The notes below the pieces were generated by a model. The model saw only the letters and a program-made list of their open reading frames with translations, had not been told where the DNA came from and ran no database searches. This document shows, one piece after another, positions 36,701-63,795 of a stretch of DNA of 64,000 nucleotides (positions within the stretch are counted from its first letter, which is position 1; each line of letters opens with the position of its first letter). A program made the position numbers and the translations under genes. The DNA is taken from assembly GCA_035582835.1 (NCBI GenBank), contig JAYKAV010002430.1, positions 654,222 to 718,221 on the forward strand. Reading direction: 5' to 3'. The stretch comes from Phoebastria nigripes (Eukaryota; Chordata; Aves; Procellariiformes; Diomedeidae).

Positions 36701-38261
36701 GTTTAATCAAAAACTCATTACAGGCTTCTTCACTTGGGCACAGGATTGTGCTGAACAGAATCCATTCACTCTCTCTCACTAGTCCCACTTGCACTTTATT
36801 CCAAGTCCACCAAATTCCAGACTGTCAGATGTGACTTTGGAAAAAAAGAANCCTCACCTACTCCAGACTTTGCATGTTCTTTGTTCTGTCCCAGAAGTGC
36901 TTCCCCCTGCCCCTAAGGTACCACTTGCACCACAGAGCCACTGCCAGCTTCAAAGCATTGGCAAATCTTCCCAACCTGAAGAAGGCATTTCTGCTGCCAC
37001 TGACATCACCATTTTCAGCACTGTAGATTGTGTTAACAGAAACACTGTCAGCGTAGAAGCTTCTGTTCTTATCAGGTGGCATATTACTTCCCACTTCCAT
37101 CCTGAACCAGCTCCCTATGCCAGCAAGGTTTAAATGCAGGTCAAGTATAAGACAGAGAAATAATCTTGTGTGCACCTCTTTGTGTGTTCCCCCAGCTGTC
37201 CCATGGCAGGTGCTCCGGCTTTACTCTTAAAACTCAGTCCAAACACTTCTACCTTTTCTGGATAACTATTTCTCAGCTGGCTTCTGGGACAGCTTCTCTT
37301 GGCATTTGTCACCTGTTTTTAAAATCACTTCAGAAGCTCCTCAGAAACACAACATCTCCAACTATTTAACATTACACGCCCTATCAGAAGACCAGTGTCC
37401 ACTGAGCTTTTCAACGTTGTTTAGGAACAAGTCTATCGAGCACTTTTGATAGAAGGAGAGTGACTGCAAACATCTCTGACTGCTACCAGCTGAAACACAG
37501 GATAAAAACCTTGCTATTCAGGTTACTGTGTCAGGAGAATGAAAATCTCTGAATGTCAGGCAGCGTTCCTGTCCCTTCCATTTCAGCCTAATCCTCACAA
37601 GAATTGCTGTTGCCATGAAAGCAAGGCTGATGCGGATTCTCTCACCTGATTCTGTAACCACCGGTTCTTTCAGGAGGACACGGCCCCCTGGCTTAAGTAT
37701 CCGAGCTATTTCTGCCAGTACCTCTGCACTGTGCTGCGCTGTACTGCCTGGTACCATGCCAGAGAGAATTACATCAAAACTGGACTCCCTGTGAGCCGCT
37801 GAAAAGAAAGAGGAATATGGTACAATTTTACACATATACACACACAGTTTTGCTTAATACATCAGTTCCACCTGCCTCCTCATCTCTCATGCTTGCGTAC
37901 AACAGCAATAACTGATTAAAGACACCAGTCATAGGAAGCACGACCAGGGTGTATCACTTTGCTCTACTGCCAGTGGTAAGAGGTAGCAGTAGGTGCTACT
38001 GTTGTTCTGAATGCTGACTTACAAACCAGAGAAGATGTCAGCTCACACAACAGAAGCACCCTCTCCCTTTAAACAAAACAGTGAAAAATTAAGCTCATTC
38101 TTACACTGAGATAGCTGGTTAATGTTTTCCACAGAGACACGATTATCAGCTCCCACCAGCGCCTGAATTTTATCCACCAAATCCTTCAGGGCTTCAACCG
38201 GCGAGGAGCTGTCCCAGACGACAGCCACGCGCTGGCCTGGTGCGACTCCGTACTCCCCCAT
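33724..38261 (-). CDS. CIAPIN1: Anamorsin, cytosolic Fe-S cluster assembly factor
   Basis: Eight coding exons on the minus strand: 38261-38105, 37798-37646, 36253-36177, 35901-35733, 35524-35451, 35131-35016, 34474-34405, 33834-33724. All junctions are GT-AG and in phase; 308 aa against about 312 in human. The N-terminal part is the methyltransferase-like domain ([25 protein letters not shown]). A linker with [10 protein letters not shown] leads to two cysteine motifs: C-x8-C-x2-C-x-C ([16 protein letters not shown]) and C-x2-C-x7-C-x2-C ([16 protein letters not shown]). Both Fe-S sites are complete. The protein passes electrons from NDOR1 to the cytosolic Fe-S assembly machinery (Dre2 in yeast). 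An acceptor at 38281 shows a separate non-coding first exon, placed in the CpG island shared with COQ9. Confidence 0.97.
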
Positions 38262-38280
38262 TTCCGCAGCAGCAGCAAAC

Positions 38281-40810
38281 CTGACAGCGGCAGAGAGAGG
38301 AATGGGTAGGGGGGGAGACAGAGAGGAAGGGTAAGTGCCAAGCACAGCATGAAGCTCTGTGGACTGTGACTTAATCACAGAGCATCGACTTGTTGGGGAT
38401 TGTTTTCCAGAGACAGGCAGCACAGATGTCCCACAAGCCGAGCATTAACATGACATTAAAGAATAGCTACACTTAAGGGCATAATTCAGTTTCTCTCCAG
38501 TTCAGAGACTAGTTTTGCAGGGAGACTGCAAGCCATGCTTAAACAAAAAAACCAACCAAACAAAAAAACCCCACAAAACCAAAAAACACACCACCAAACT
38601 TACCTGTTTTCCTTAAAGATTTGAACAGAGACATACACAGGATTTCTGGATTTCCAGACTAGTGACAACTATTTGACATTAAACACTGCCTTGTCTCTCC
38701 TACTCAGGACATGACCTAGCGGGGTTTGCTTCCACAGTACATGAGAAGAAATTAAAAAATAAAAAAAAGTAACTTTCAGCATTCCCAGTGTTCCAGATTG
38801 AGGCTCTTCCAACTCTTTTCATCAGTGGNGCTGGGTGAGCAATTACACAAAGGGAGGAGGGGAACAGAATGTGCAGTGAAGCAACAGTTCTGAGAAACCT
38901 GTCTGCGCTAGTATTTTATAAAAGATTGCATTCCTGACAAAGTCTGAACAAAATCTGCACTACAGAAGTGTCACAATAGTATCGTATCATCACCTGTACT
39001 CATAGCAGCACCAGCTACTGAAACAAATTACCTAGCCTCTTTCACTCTACTCATCCAATGCAAACCTATAATTTAACACGACCACAGAGAACAGAGAGCA
39101 CCGGTAAGCACACTAGTTGCCCAGTGTATCTTCAATTAGCTACAACCCACACACTTGCTTCAGGAGACCCTGTTGTAAGCTCTCCAGAAATACCAGATAA
39201 GGTACCAGAAATAATAAGAGAAGGTGCCAGAAATCATTACATTACGCATCCTGGGTAATGCCTCATTGCCACCATGTTGTCATGAAAGCATAGCTTACGG
39301 ATATGCTGTACCAAATTTAACTCAGTGGCCTGCAGTCAGGTGTGGAGTGGATTTTGACCCGCTGTTCCTCTGGCTCTACATGCCGTGGACCCCTCTCTCC
39401 TGGAAACTGCAAACAAGTTCAGAATGGGACAACTCCGCACTTTGTCTGAGCTACTCCGGTAGGAATTAGCGCCAACGCAGCCCACAGTGCCAACCAGGTA
39501 AGGAGTGGAAGATCTTGGATGTACGCTACAGGTTATAGCACCTCACAGTTGGCCTTGAATGCATATGCAACGCAAGCTAAGCAACTACAACAGATAGCAA
39601 CACTAGTAAACACATTTATTAACCCCATTAAAAAGTCACCTTTCCCAGGAAGAAGGCTGAAAGCCTCAAAAGATACATAAGCTGTTAGGCTAACATGGAA
39701 AAAAAATAAATGCAAAGCCACACCTTCCTCTCGGAACAGCAGGTTGCGACCTTTCAAGATCAGTCAGAGCCCAAACCTCATCAACAGCAACACCAGCCTG
39801 CATCAATCCCTTGAGATGCAATCTGAAGAAAGTCGGAAGCTACCATAGTCCTCAAAGACATGACATTACGTCTGCCTTCAGTCAGTGTAAAGGCTAGGAG
39901 TTACCATCAAAGCACGCACAGCCAAGTTCTTGATGGGGCGATGGGAGGGATATTTTTCTCCCTCTATATTTTCCAGTAGAAGGTGGAATTTATTTAAAAT
40001 GAAAGATTTGGCNTACCAGTCATCTTCCTTTTAAACACCTCCAGCTCTAGACTACAACGACCTGGCTTGCTCAACCACCTGAGCGCTTGGCTGGCCAGGG
40101 CTCGGTGAAGACGGGGAGCAGGTGCTCTCCTCAATCACACCGAGGAGGATTCCCGCCGGTTGGGATCGGCTGCTTTGTGACGTGCCAGGGAGGAGGCCCA
40201 AGGGCTGAATCCGGGGTAGCCACCGGGCTGGGGGTGGGGAGGGGACCTTATCTCAATTTCACACACATTTAACAGTCCTTGAGGAACAGGACTGCCCAAA
40301 ACAGGGCAAGAAAGGAGCTTTAAACAATAATGGAGGTTTCCAGCTTCAATAGATGAAAAAGCTACCGCATATAGCACGTCAAAACTTTAAACCAGAGCCT
40401 CCTGAGCGCTCCCTACCTTGCGATGCACAGCAGGCAGCTTCCAGCGGCCCAGGACGCGACCCAGGGCTGCAGGCAACNACTACACTGGCCCCACAGCAGG
40501 TGAACAGCTCAAGTACATCCCCTCATATAGAAAGGGCAGAATAAACCTCTAAACCACAGAGCCAGGAACGGTTTACAGGGACGAGGAACAGATACGTGAA
40601 GGAATTTCACACAGGAACTCCCCACCCCCCGCGGCGGCTGCCTCAGACGAGGCCTGGGGAGGGAAAAAAGGAGAGTATCGGCCAAGGCGGGAGGCGCCCC
40701 TCGCCCCCTGCCTGCCCCCGCCGCTGGGGAGAAGGGGGGAGAAGGGGGGAGAAGGGGGGAGAAGGGGGGAGAAGGGGGGAGAAGGGGGGAGAAGGGGGAG
40801 GCCGGCCCCG
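38281..40810 (-). other. CIAPIN1: CIAPIN1 first intron
   Basis: Lies between the acceptor upstream of the coding start and the candidate first-exon donors (40836 or 40815). Holds A/C-rich low-complexity sequence at 38540-38600 and, at its very 5' end, the G-rich decamer array. No other gene is seen. Confidence 0.6.
40731..40800. repeat. G-rich decamer array, seven GAAGGGGGGA units
   Basis: Seven head-to-tail 10-bp units with runs of five to six G on the plus strand; only the last unit differs slightly. It lies 15-105 bp inside CIAPIN1 intron 1 and about 115 bp upstream of the COQ9 start codon. The plus strand could form G-quadruplexes. The CIAPIN1 transcript would carry the pyrimidine-rich complement. 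Confidence 0.95.
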
Positions 40811-40914
40811 CTCACCTCCGGACGCGCCCGCCTCACCTCGCTTCGTCTCGGTCTGACGCCGTCACGGCCGCGTCCCGCCCCCCGCGACGTCATCGCCCTC
40901 TGCCCGCTTCCAAG
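40811..40914. promoter_or_regulatory. Bidirectional CIAPIN1/COQ9 promoter
   Basis: CpG-rich gap between two divergent genes, part of a CpG island of about 40620-41420. Minus-strand donors CGAG/GTGAGG (40836) and CCGGAG/GTGAGC (40815) would end the CIAPIN1 first exon. A YY1-type CAAGATGGCGGC overlaps the COQ9 ATG. The start sites must be within about 100 bp of each other. I see no TATA box. Head-to-head arrangement of these genes is also known in human. Confidence 0.8.
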
Positions 40915-56984
<16,070 letters not shown>

Positions 56985-57329
56985 GGTGGCCCCTTGCAAG
57001 AGAGTGCTCAGGCATGAGTGATGCAGAAGGTTCCAGCGCTCTGGACCGAGGCTTTTGCCTCCCCATCTCCCTCTGCCTTTCCTGGCCCANCTCTGCTGGT
57101 GGGTGACACCTCTTCCTTGGCCCCCCTTCCCAGGGAAAGCCATCGTGATGTGTAGGGTAAAGCAGGAAGGGATTCGGTGACCATCTTTGCTGGGACAGGC
57201 TTTGTCTCTAAGTGATCCCAGAGTTTTAGGCCAGAGTTGGATTCTTGCCATGTGGCGTTTGGGATTGGGAAGCGCGTACCTCGGTTACACAACCCTACCT
57301 TATTTGCATGTCCATTCCTTACTGTGCTG

Positions 57330-57335
57330 AATAAA
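57330..57335 (+). terminator. POLR2C: POLR2C poly(A) signal
   Basis: AATAAA about 350 bp after the POLR2C stop codon, followed by a GT-containing stretch. The first canonical signal downstream of the gene. Confidence 0.8.
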
Positions 57336-58664
57336 GCCTTACCCCCCACATTCTGTCATCCCTGAAAGCCCGTCCGGGGCTGCAGGGGGAGACGTCACAT
57401 CATTTACTTCTCTCCAACAGACATTAACTTAATGAGAACTGCCTTGGATGGAGCATTGCTCTCTACTACTGATTGCTGCTCTTGACATTATCTCCTAAGG
57501 AGACCAGAACCCCCTCCAGCAGGTAGCCCATCATTTACTGATCCAGCGCTACATTTAAAGCAGATGTTTGAAGCTGGGCTGGTAAGCGAGATGCTGCAGA
57601 AGGCAGTGCTGCAGGGGAGCCCAGATGGGCCAGGCAGGTTTAGCTGTATTTAAAGACTCCTTTGGAGCAGACTCTACCCATGCGCTATATAATCTTTGTG
57701 TTAGGAGCTGGGGTGGCAGGGAGTCTGTGATTAATAACCCCTGGCTGACAGCTTCCACTGTGCCCACAGCCCCAAGGCGGGTTATGTGCTGGGCTGGAGC
57801 CTGGTGCAGGTCCCAAACCATGACCACCATGGTAGGGGCTGAAGGGCTCCAGTAATTGCCCGGGTCACCCTTTCTCCTCCCCCCTGCCAGCGCCCAGCAA
57901 GACTTGGGATGAGCTTCTCGGTGACACTTTCCTGGAGAGATCTGCCTCTTCCTTACCGTGGTGGCTGGGAGGTAAGGGAAGGCGTGTGTGCCACTGCGCG
58001 TGTCCCAGCGTGGACGTGGAGCATGGGAACAGCTCGGGGAGCGGGGACGGGTGCTCACGCTGAGCCGGAGAGAGCAGCCTGAGTCAGTGCTGCCTTCCCC
58101 TCCAGGGAAGAGCTGCTGCAGCCAGGCTGCTGCTTCAGTGTCCTTGCCGTGGCACAGCCAGCTGCAGCACGGCTCCCCAAGAGCTGTCCCCGTCCCTGGA
58201 GGGAGCGCTGCCCTGGCTGTCTTCGCCTTGAGGCCAGCGCTCTGCCAGACGTGGCATAGATAACCGAACTGGCACAATTCTGGAAGAGCTGGGAGATGGA
58301 GCGGCTTGAAACTCCTTCGCCCGGGGATTTAGAGCCACCAGTGCCCTGGCACATCCCCGGAGCTGTGGGCAGCTGGAGGTGAGGGGTGACAGTGGGGTGC
58401 TGGCATCCTGTTTCACTCGAGGTTGGTTGATGGAGGGTGGCAACTTGCTCCACCCTTCTCCCCTCCCCAGTGGTTTTAGGGCTTCAGTTGAAATATCCTG
58501 GCCGTGGCTGGAGGCAGAACAAAGCTTTGTGCCAAGCACGCTGCCGGGAGCATTAAGAAATCTCCCCCCATCAGCATTTTTCTCTCTGGCAGGCACTACT
58601 CCCACTTGCACTTCCCGAGTGCATTTGGATGGAACAGACAAACAGGAAGGGTGGATAAGGGTTG
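57336..58664. other. Tail-to-tail gap between POLR2C and DOK4
   Basis: About 1.3 kb between the inferred ends of two convergent genes. Moderately GC-rich; open frames occur on both strands but resemble no known family. No RNA gene or repeat recognised. Confidence 0.5.
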
Positions 58665-58670
58665 TTTATT
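58665..58670 (-). terminator. DOK4: Candidate DOK4 poly(A) signal
   Basis: Minus-strand AATAAA about 1.45 kb after the DOK4 stop codon, the first canonical minus-strand signal seen downstream. It implies a long 3' UTR covering 58.65-60.12 kb, which contains no other recognisable feature. Confidence 0.5.
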
Positions 58671-60117
58671 CATTGAGCAACTCCTTAAAAAAAAGAAAAC
58701 CCAAACATTTTTGGTAATAAATGTTAAATCTTTTCCAGATGAGGTGTGTAGCCAGGAAAAGAGAGCGGGTTACACCTCTCACCGGGGGAAGGATGTGCTA
58801 CCGGGTAGTGCTGGGGTGCCAATGAGCCCCTCAGCACCCCACTGTGCTGCGGAGAGCAGGGAGCAGCCAGCAGCCCTTCTCTGTCCTGCTGTCCCCCCCA
58901 GCAGCTCCCCAGCCTCAGCCACAAGCTACACAAACCCAAGACACAGTATTTACAGACCACAGGTTCCTACATCACAACACTCCCCGTCNCCAAAGCACGG
59001 ACCTGGAGCTTTAAGGGCGGAAATAAAACCACCGACCACCCAACCCAGACCGAAAGAAGACTCCAAAGAAACACCAAAGTTTGCACGGCAATAAAAAGAT
59101 AGCCCTTCTAAAGGAGGTCAATAAATAGGAGAACTAGAAAAAATCAATTGCTTTCAAGTTCAGCACATGAAGCCCAGCTCCCCCCCGGGCGAGGGCTTTC
59201 ACCTGGCCGCACCAGCGGGCGAGGAGGGAGCGAGGATGATGGGAATGGGGGTGTACGGAGACACGCAGCTCTTCCCCCGTTGGCGTGGGCTTCTCTGCCC
59301 AGGGACTTTTTATATCCGCAAAGCTGCCCTTCAAGGGACAGATGCTACTGGCCAAAACCTGTCCCTGGGTTGCCCACTGGCAGATCAACCAGGGGCACGG
59401 CTGGGGGAAGTGGCTGTGTGTGGAGGAGTGAGGGGTGCTGGGGTGGGGGCAGCCCGGGAAAGCCGGGGGCCTTGGCTCTGCCTGGTCGCTCACCCCAGCT
59501 GACCCCCCTGGAAGGAAAACCAGTTTCTCCTGAGACGTCTCAATTCTACAGCGAGTGTTTAAATAGCTTCGAGAAGTGCAAAAATCAGCTCAGGGGTGGT
59601 GGGGCGTCCCCAGGAGCGCCCCAGTCTTCACAGAGGGGTGAGATGCTGGTGCCCCACGCCTTCAGCCTGGCACAGCTGCATCCTCCAGCGCTGCTCCGTC
59701 CCCGCGGCAGGGTGATGCTCCAGNCTCCCCCCCTGGGCCTTGCAGAAAACACACCAAATTTCTTGACCCCCACTCTCTTCTCCACCTCCCAGCTGGATCC
59801 CCAAGAGTCAAAAACCTCTGAGCATCTCTGCCTGAGGGCTCTTCAGCAGCCATGAAGTTTGCGTTTGTGTGAAAAGGAAAAATCTTTTGTAATACAGATA
59901 TTCAATATATATTTCAAGTCAGTCGAGGCTGAGCCAGCCNTCACCTCCATTAACGTCAGGCCAGGGCACGAGCCAGCACCTGCTCCCCCAAGGTCTTGGC
60001 GTGGAGGATGCCCCAGCTCGGTCTCCCTGCTGGGGACGTGGAGGGGCGGCTGCCCGCATCCTTGCCACCCCTTGGGGAAGAAAACAGGGACCCCTGCCAC
60101 GGTCCCCCCCCGCCAGC

Positions 60118-63087
60118 TCACGGGGACGATGTGGGCTCCCTGCTTTCAGGTTTGTCGCTTTTGGAGGACTTTGGCTTCAGCAAGATGAACCTGTTGAGGA
60201 GGTCGGTGTCCGAGCTGGCCTGGGCGCCTGCGTATGCCTCCCCTGGGGATGAAGCAGAGGGTGGGCTCGTGCCGGGGGGGAGGCCCCGGGGGCCGGAGGA
60301 GCGGCAGCTCCTCAGTGGGGGACGGGGACACTCACCGGCGTAGCTGGAGGACTCAGCCATGTTCTGGGAGCCGGTGATGTGGTGCCAGTAAGCGCTGCGG
60401 GGCAGCATGGTGGTGGGGGTGCAAGGGTAGGAGAAGTGTTCAGTGCCCTTGTTCAGCAGCTGCAGAGGATGAGAAGGGGGTGAGGGTGACACGGGGTGCC
60501 CTGAGCCCCCCCCCNGAGCTGCATCCCCAGGGTGGGCTGGAGCTCACCCTGACGTTCTTCTCCATCTCCAGCAGGACCCTCTTGTGCTGCTCAGCGATGG
60601 CCAACGTGGCACTGTGCACGCGCTGGTAGATCTGCTCGCCCTCCTGCGTCTGGAAGGTGTAGAGACCTTCCCCCGCGTCGCACATCCTGTGGGGACGGGG
60701 CGTCACTGGGGTCCCCAAGCCGAGGGATGATAAAAAATACCCCCCAGGTGGCAGCTGGCCCAGCTTCCCATGCTTTAAGTGCTGCCCCCATGTCCCCTCT
60801 ACGGTGCTGAGCTGGGACCAGCTCCAGCACCAAACCTCCCTGGCCGTGGGGCACCCTAGGCGGGCTGTGGCCATCACCCTGGTGTCAGGCCTGCCCTGGG
60901 GTGATGGCAGCAGTGCCACCTCCTGGTGCACCCAGCAGGATGAAGGCACCCAGTGGTGGTCCCCGTCCCAGCAAGGGCGACATCTCACCGTCCAGCCTCA
61001 AAGGTGAAGCGGGTGGCGTCGCGCCCGTAGCGGCGCAGGGAGCAGAGGGGCCAGGAGACCAGCTTCACCCGGGGGTTGTGCATGTCCCAGAGGTAGATGT
61101 TTTCGTGGGTGATCTGCAGCTTGCACTCGCCGTAAACGTCCAGGTTGGGGCAGGGGAGGAGGAACACGTTGAACCGGTCTGGAGAGGGGGGGAAAAAAAA
61201 AAATTATAAAATAAAACAATTCAGGGGGGCGTAGCGAGGCCGAGCCCTGAGCGAGCGCCCCGCCGCCACGCGCTCACCCGTCTGCTCGCACTGCACGCCG
61301 GGCGCCAGCAGGTCGGGCTCCCCCAGGCTGATGTCGTTCAGGCGGGCGCCCAGGCACTCCACCGACAGCGTCTTGTACCACTCCTCTGCCTCCAGCTCTG
61401 CAAGGCACCACGGCAGCCCCTGGGTGACCCCGGCCAAACCGGGGTGGCCCACCCAGCACCCCCACCCCGGCTCCCCTGGGCGCTGCCCTGTACCTGAATC
61501 NCAGGTGAAGGTCCGGGCAGAGTCGTCGGTGAAAATGATGGCCACNGCCTGTCTCTTGGTCTCCTTGGGCAGCCGGGTGATGCACTTGACATTGCTGATC
61601 TCGGTGACCTGCGGAAGAGGTGGGGGGGAGGTGGTCACTGGAGGGCTGCACCCAAATCCAGCCTTACTGCACCCAGACCCCGGCTGCTGTTGCACCCAGA
61701 CCTGGCTGCCGTGGCACCCAGATCCTGGCTGCTGCACCCAGAACCCGGCCACCGCTGCACCCAGAGCCCAGTGGCACCCAGCCCCCATCCCCTGCTGCAC
61801 CCAGACCTGATCTCCTGCTGCACCCAGACCTGGCCACCGCTGCACCCAGACCTGGCCACCGCTGCACCCAGAGCCCAGCCCCTGCAGCACCCAGAGCCCA
61901 GCTGCATCCCCCACTGGAGTGCACGGAGCGGCAGCCACCCAGCTCCAGCCCAGCAAGTTTAGGCAAGGAGGGACCCGCTCCGGCACGGGGCCCCAAGCAG
62001 CGGGCGGCACCCCAGCACCCCTCCACCGCACCCCCTCACCTTGGGGCACCCGCGCAGGCACGCCGACTTCTCATCCGGGTACTTCTCCAGGCGCTGGGGC
62101 CCTTTGCTGGAGGATTTCCGGAAGACCAGCCAGCACCGCCGGTAGATCTGCCGGACAGAGAGCGCTGGCGGCTGCCGTGGTGCAGGTGGGGGTCCCCGTC
62201 CCCACCCTGCCCCCATGTCCCCATCCGCATCCCCTTCCCCAGGACCCCTGCCCAGTCCTGCTGACCCTGCTGGCCTGGGAACAGGAGGGGACGCTGGGGA
62301 TGGGGATATCCCAGCGCTGCCAGCATGCCCCCCCGCCCCCGCCAATGCTAATTACAGAGCTTAATTAATGAACATGGGCAAGGATCCCAAGGGGACCCCC
62401 ATCCCGGCGTGTCCCCGTCCCCTCTCCCGCAGCCGCGGCCTCCGGGGGTAGCGGGCCCATCGCCCCCAAGCATATCCCCCCTCCTCAAGCCCGCTCCCTC
62501 TTTGTTCTCCCTAATTAGCGTGAAATTACCCAGCATNCTCGTTGCTGCCGGCTCTGAGCGATGGAGGCAAGCAACCAGCCCCCCTAACCCCCCACCTATG
62601 GGTGCTGCACTCCAGCACCCCCCAAAGTAGCACCCAGCAGCCCCCCCACCAGCGCAGGGCATCCCCCAGTGCCAAAACTGGGTGTGGAAGGAAACTGAGG
62701 CATGGCGGGGGGCGGGGGGGGAGGGCTCAGGGACACCCCCCAAATCCCCATGGTGACCCATGTCCGGTGAGTGGGTGCCACCCAGTGCAGGATCCNGGTC
62801 CCTGGGGCTGCTGGATGATTTGGGTACCAACAAGTGGCCTGTCCCTGCCCCCACTGCCACCACAGCCCCCAAAATGCCGCTTATTCAACCCAAAACCAGG
62901 GGTGCCGGTTGCCGCGAGAGGCGACGTGGCCTGGCCACGTCGCCTCTCGCGGCAACCGGCACCCCAAATCCACGGGTGCCCCCCCCTCCGCCCCCCCCAT
63001 TCCCTGAGACCCCCCACTCACCCCCAGCTTCTTGCTCTTCATCCTCACGTAGCCTTGCTTGATGATGTCGTTAAAATTCGTCGCCAT
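60118..63087 (-). CDS. DOK4: Docking protein 4 (PH-PTB adaptor)
   Basis: Eight coding exons on the minus strand: 63087-63022, 62147-62040, 61608-61494, 61397-61278, 61178-60989, 60686-60548, 60459-60336, 60242-60118. All are GT-AG and in phase; 328 aa against about 326 in human. An N-terminal PH domain ([14 protein letters not shown] to about residue 112, [20 protein letters not shown]) is followed by an IRS-type PTB domain ([38 protein letters not shown] with the phosphotyrosine-binding arginines). The tail ends [20 protein letters not shown] and beyond, short and poor in tyrosine as in the DOK4/5/6 branch. It is an adaptor for receptor tyrosine kinases such as RET, at the inner face of the membrane. 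Ns: 61501 makes a TGN codon (Cys in the family) and 61546 a silent GCN. A non-coding first exon must lie upstream. Confidence 0.96.
61652..61905. repeat. Minisatellite in DOK4 intron 2
   Basis: About twelve imperfect copies of a roughly 20-bp unit built on CTGCACCCAGACCTGGCCAC, with changes in the middle of the unit. It lies between the exons that encode the PH domain (62147-62040 and 61608-61494). No coding role: it gives repetitive frames on both strands. Confidence 0.85.
62899..62965. repeat. Perfect inverted repeat, 33-bp arms, 1-base spacer
   Basis: Left arm 62899-62931 and right arm 62933-62965 are exact reverse complements around a single T at 62932. The arms begin GGGGTGCCGGTTGCC and reach GACGTGGCC at the centre. 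Pairing stops at both ends. It lies in DOK4 intron 1, about 57 bp downstream of the first coding exon's donor. The RNA would fold into a perfect 33-bp hairpin. Confidence 0.97.
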
Positions 63088-63263
63088 GGCGATGGCCCGA
63101 TGGGGTGGGGGGATATTTTGGGAGGGGGGGGCTGCCTTCACCTTTGCCCCCCCCTCGCCATCCTCTTCCTCTGTACCCCCCTGCCTCACCACTGGCCCAA
63201 CTTGGTGCTAGCGGCGTCCCCCATCCTGGCTGGAAAAGAGAAATGACAGATCGACGGGTGACA

Positions 63264-63318
63264 TCTTCCTCCTCCTCCTCCTCCTCCTCCTCCTCCTCTT
63301 CCTCCTCCTCCTCCTCCC
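63264..63318. repeat. CTC trinucleotide microsatellite
   Basis: About 17 tandem CTC/TCC units broken by two TCTT interruptions. It lies upstream of the DOK4 coding start, so it is in the 5' UTR, first intron or promoter. On the DOK4 strand it is a GGA purine tract. Confidence 0.95.
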
Positions 63319-63710
63319 TTCACTGCCTGAACCATCCGAGTGGAACAGTCCGGTGTTAACCCCTGCCAGCACAGCAGTGCCAGGCCGGCATGCACGAGTG
63401 GTCCCTCCCCCAGCAGCCCCAACATGCGTCCCAGGGGACACCCACGCTGGACCTCGCCCACGGGTCTCCATCACCTCTCGCGCTGCCCCTCCTTCCTCCC
63501 AGTCTGCTCGCCTGGGCAGCGACATGGTCCCAGCTGTTGGNCATCAGTAGGGTTCAGTGTTAACGACCTCCTGCCCGGCCAGGCCAGCTCTGCTGCGGGT
63601 TGTTTTGGCCGTGGCACCAGGTGCCAAAGCGACCCCTGCTCCCAACCTCGCACCCCCCGGTACAACCCAGCCCCACCCCCTCCAGCCCCACCGTGAGCTC
63701 GGCCTCACTC

Positions 63711-63795
63711 AACCTGGTCCCCGCTTGGTCCCGCCGCCCGGGGCTTCGGGGGGAACCCCCAGCCCCGGGCGGCGGGACCAAGAGGGGACCAGGTT
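63711..63795. repeat. Inverted repeat, 35-bp arms with one mismatch
   Basis: Left arm 63711-63745 (from AACCTGGTCCCC to CCCGGGGCT) pairs with right arm 63761-63795, with a single mismatch. The 15-base spacer itself can fold through GGGGG and CCCCC around two As. The whole 85 bp can form one long hairpin. It lies about 0.6 kb upstream of the DOK4 coding start. Confidence 0.95.
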
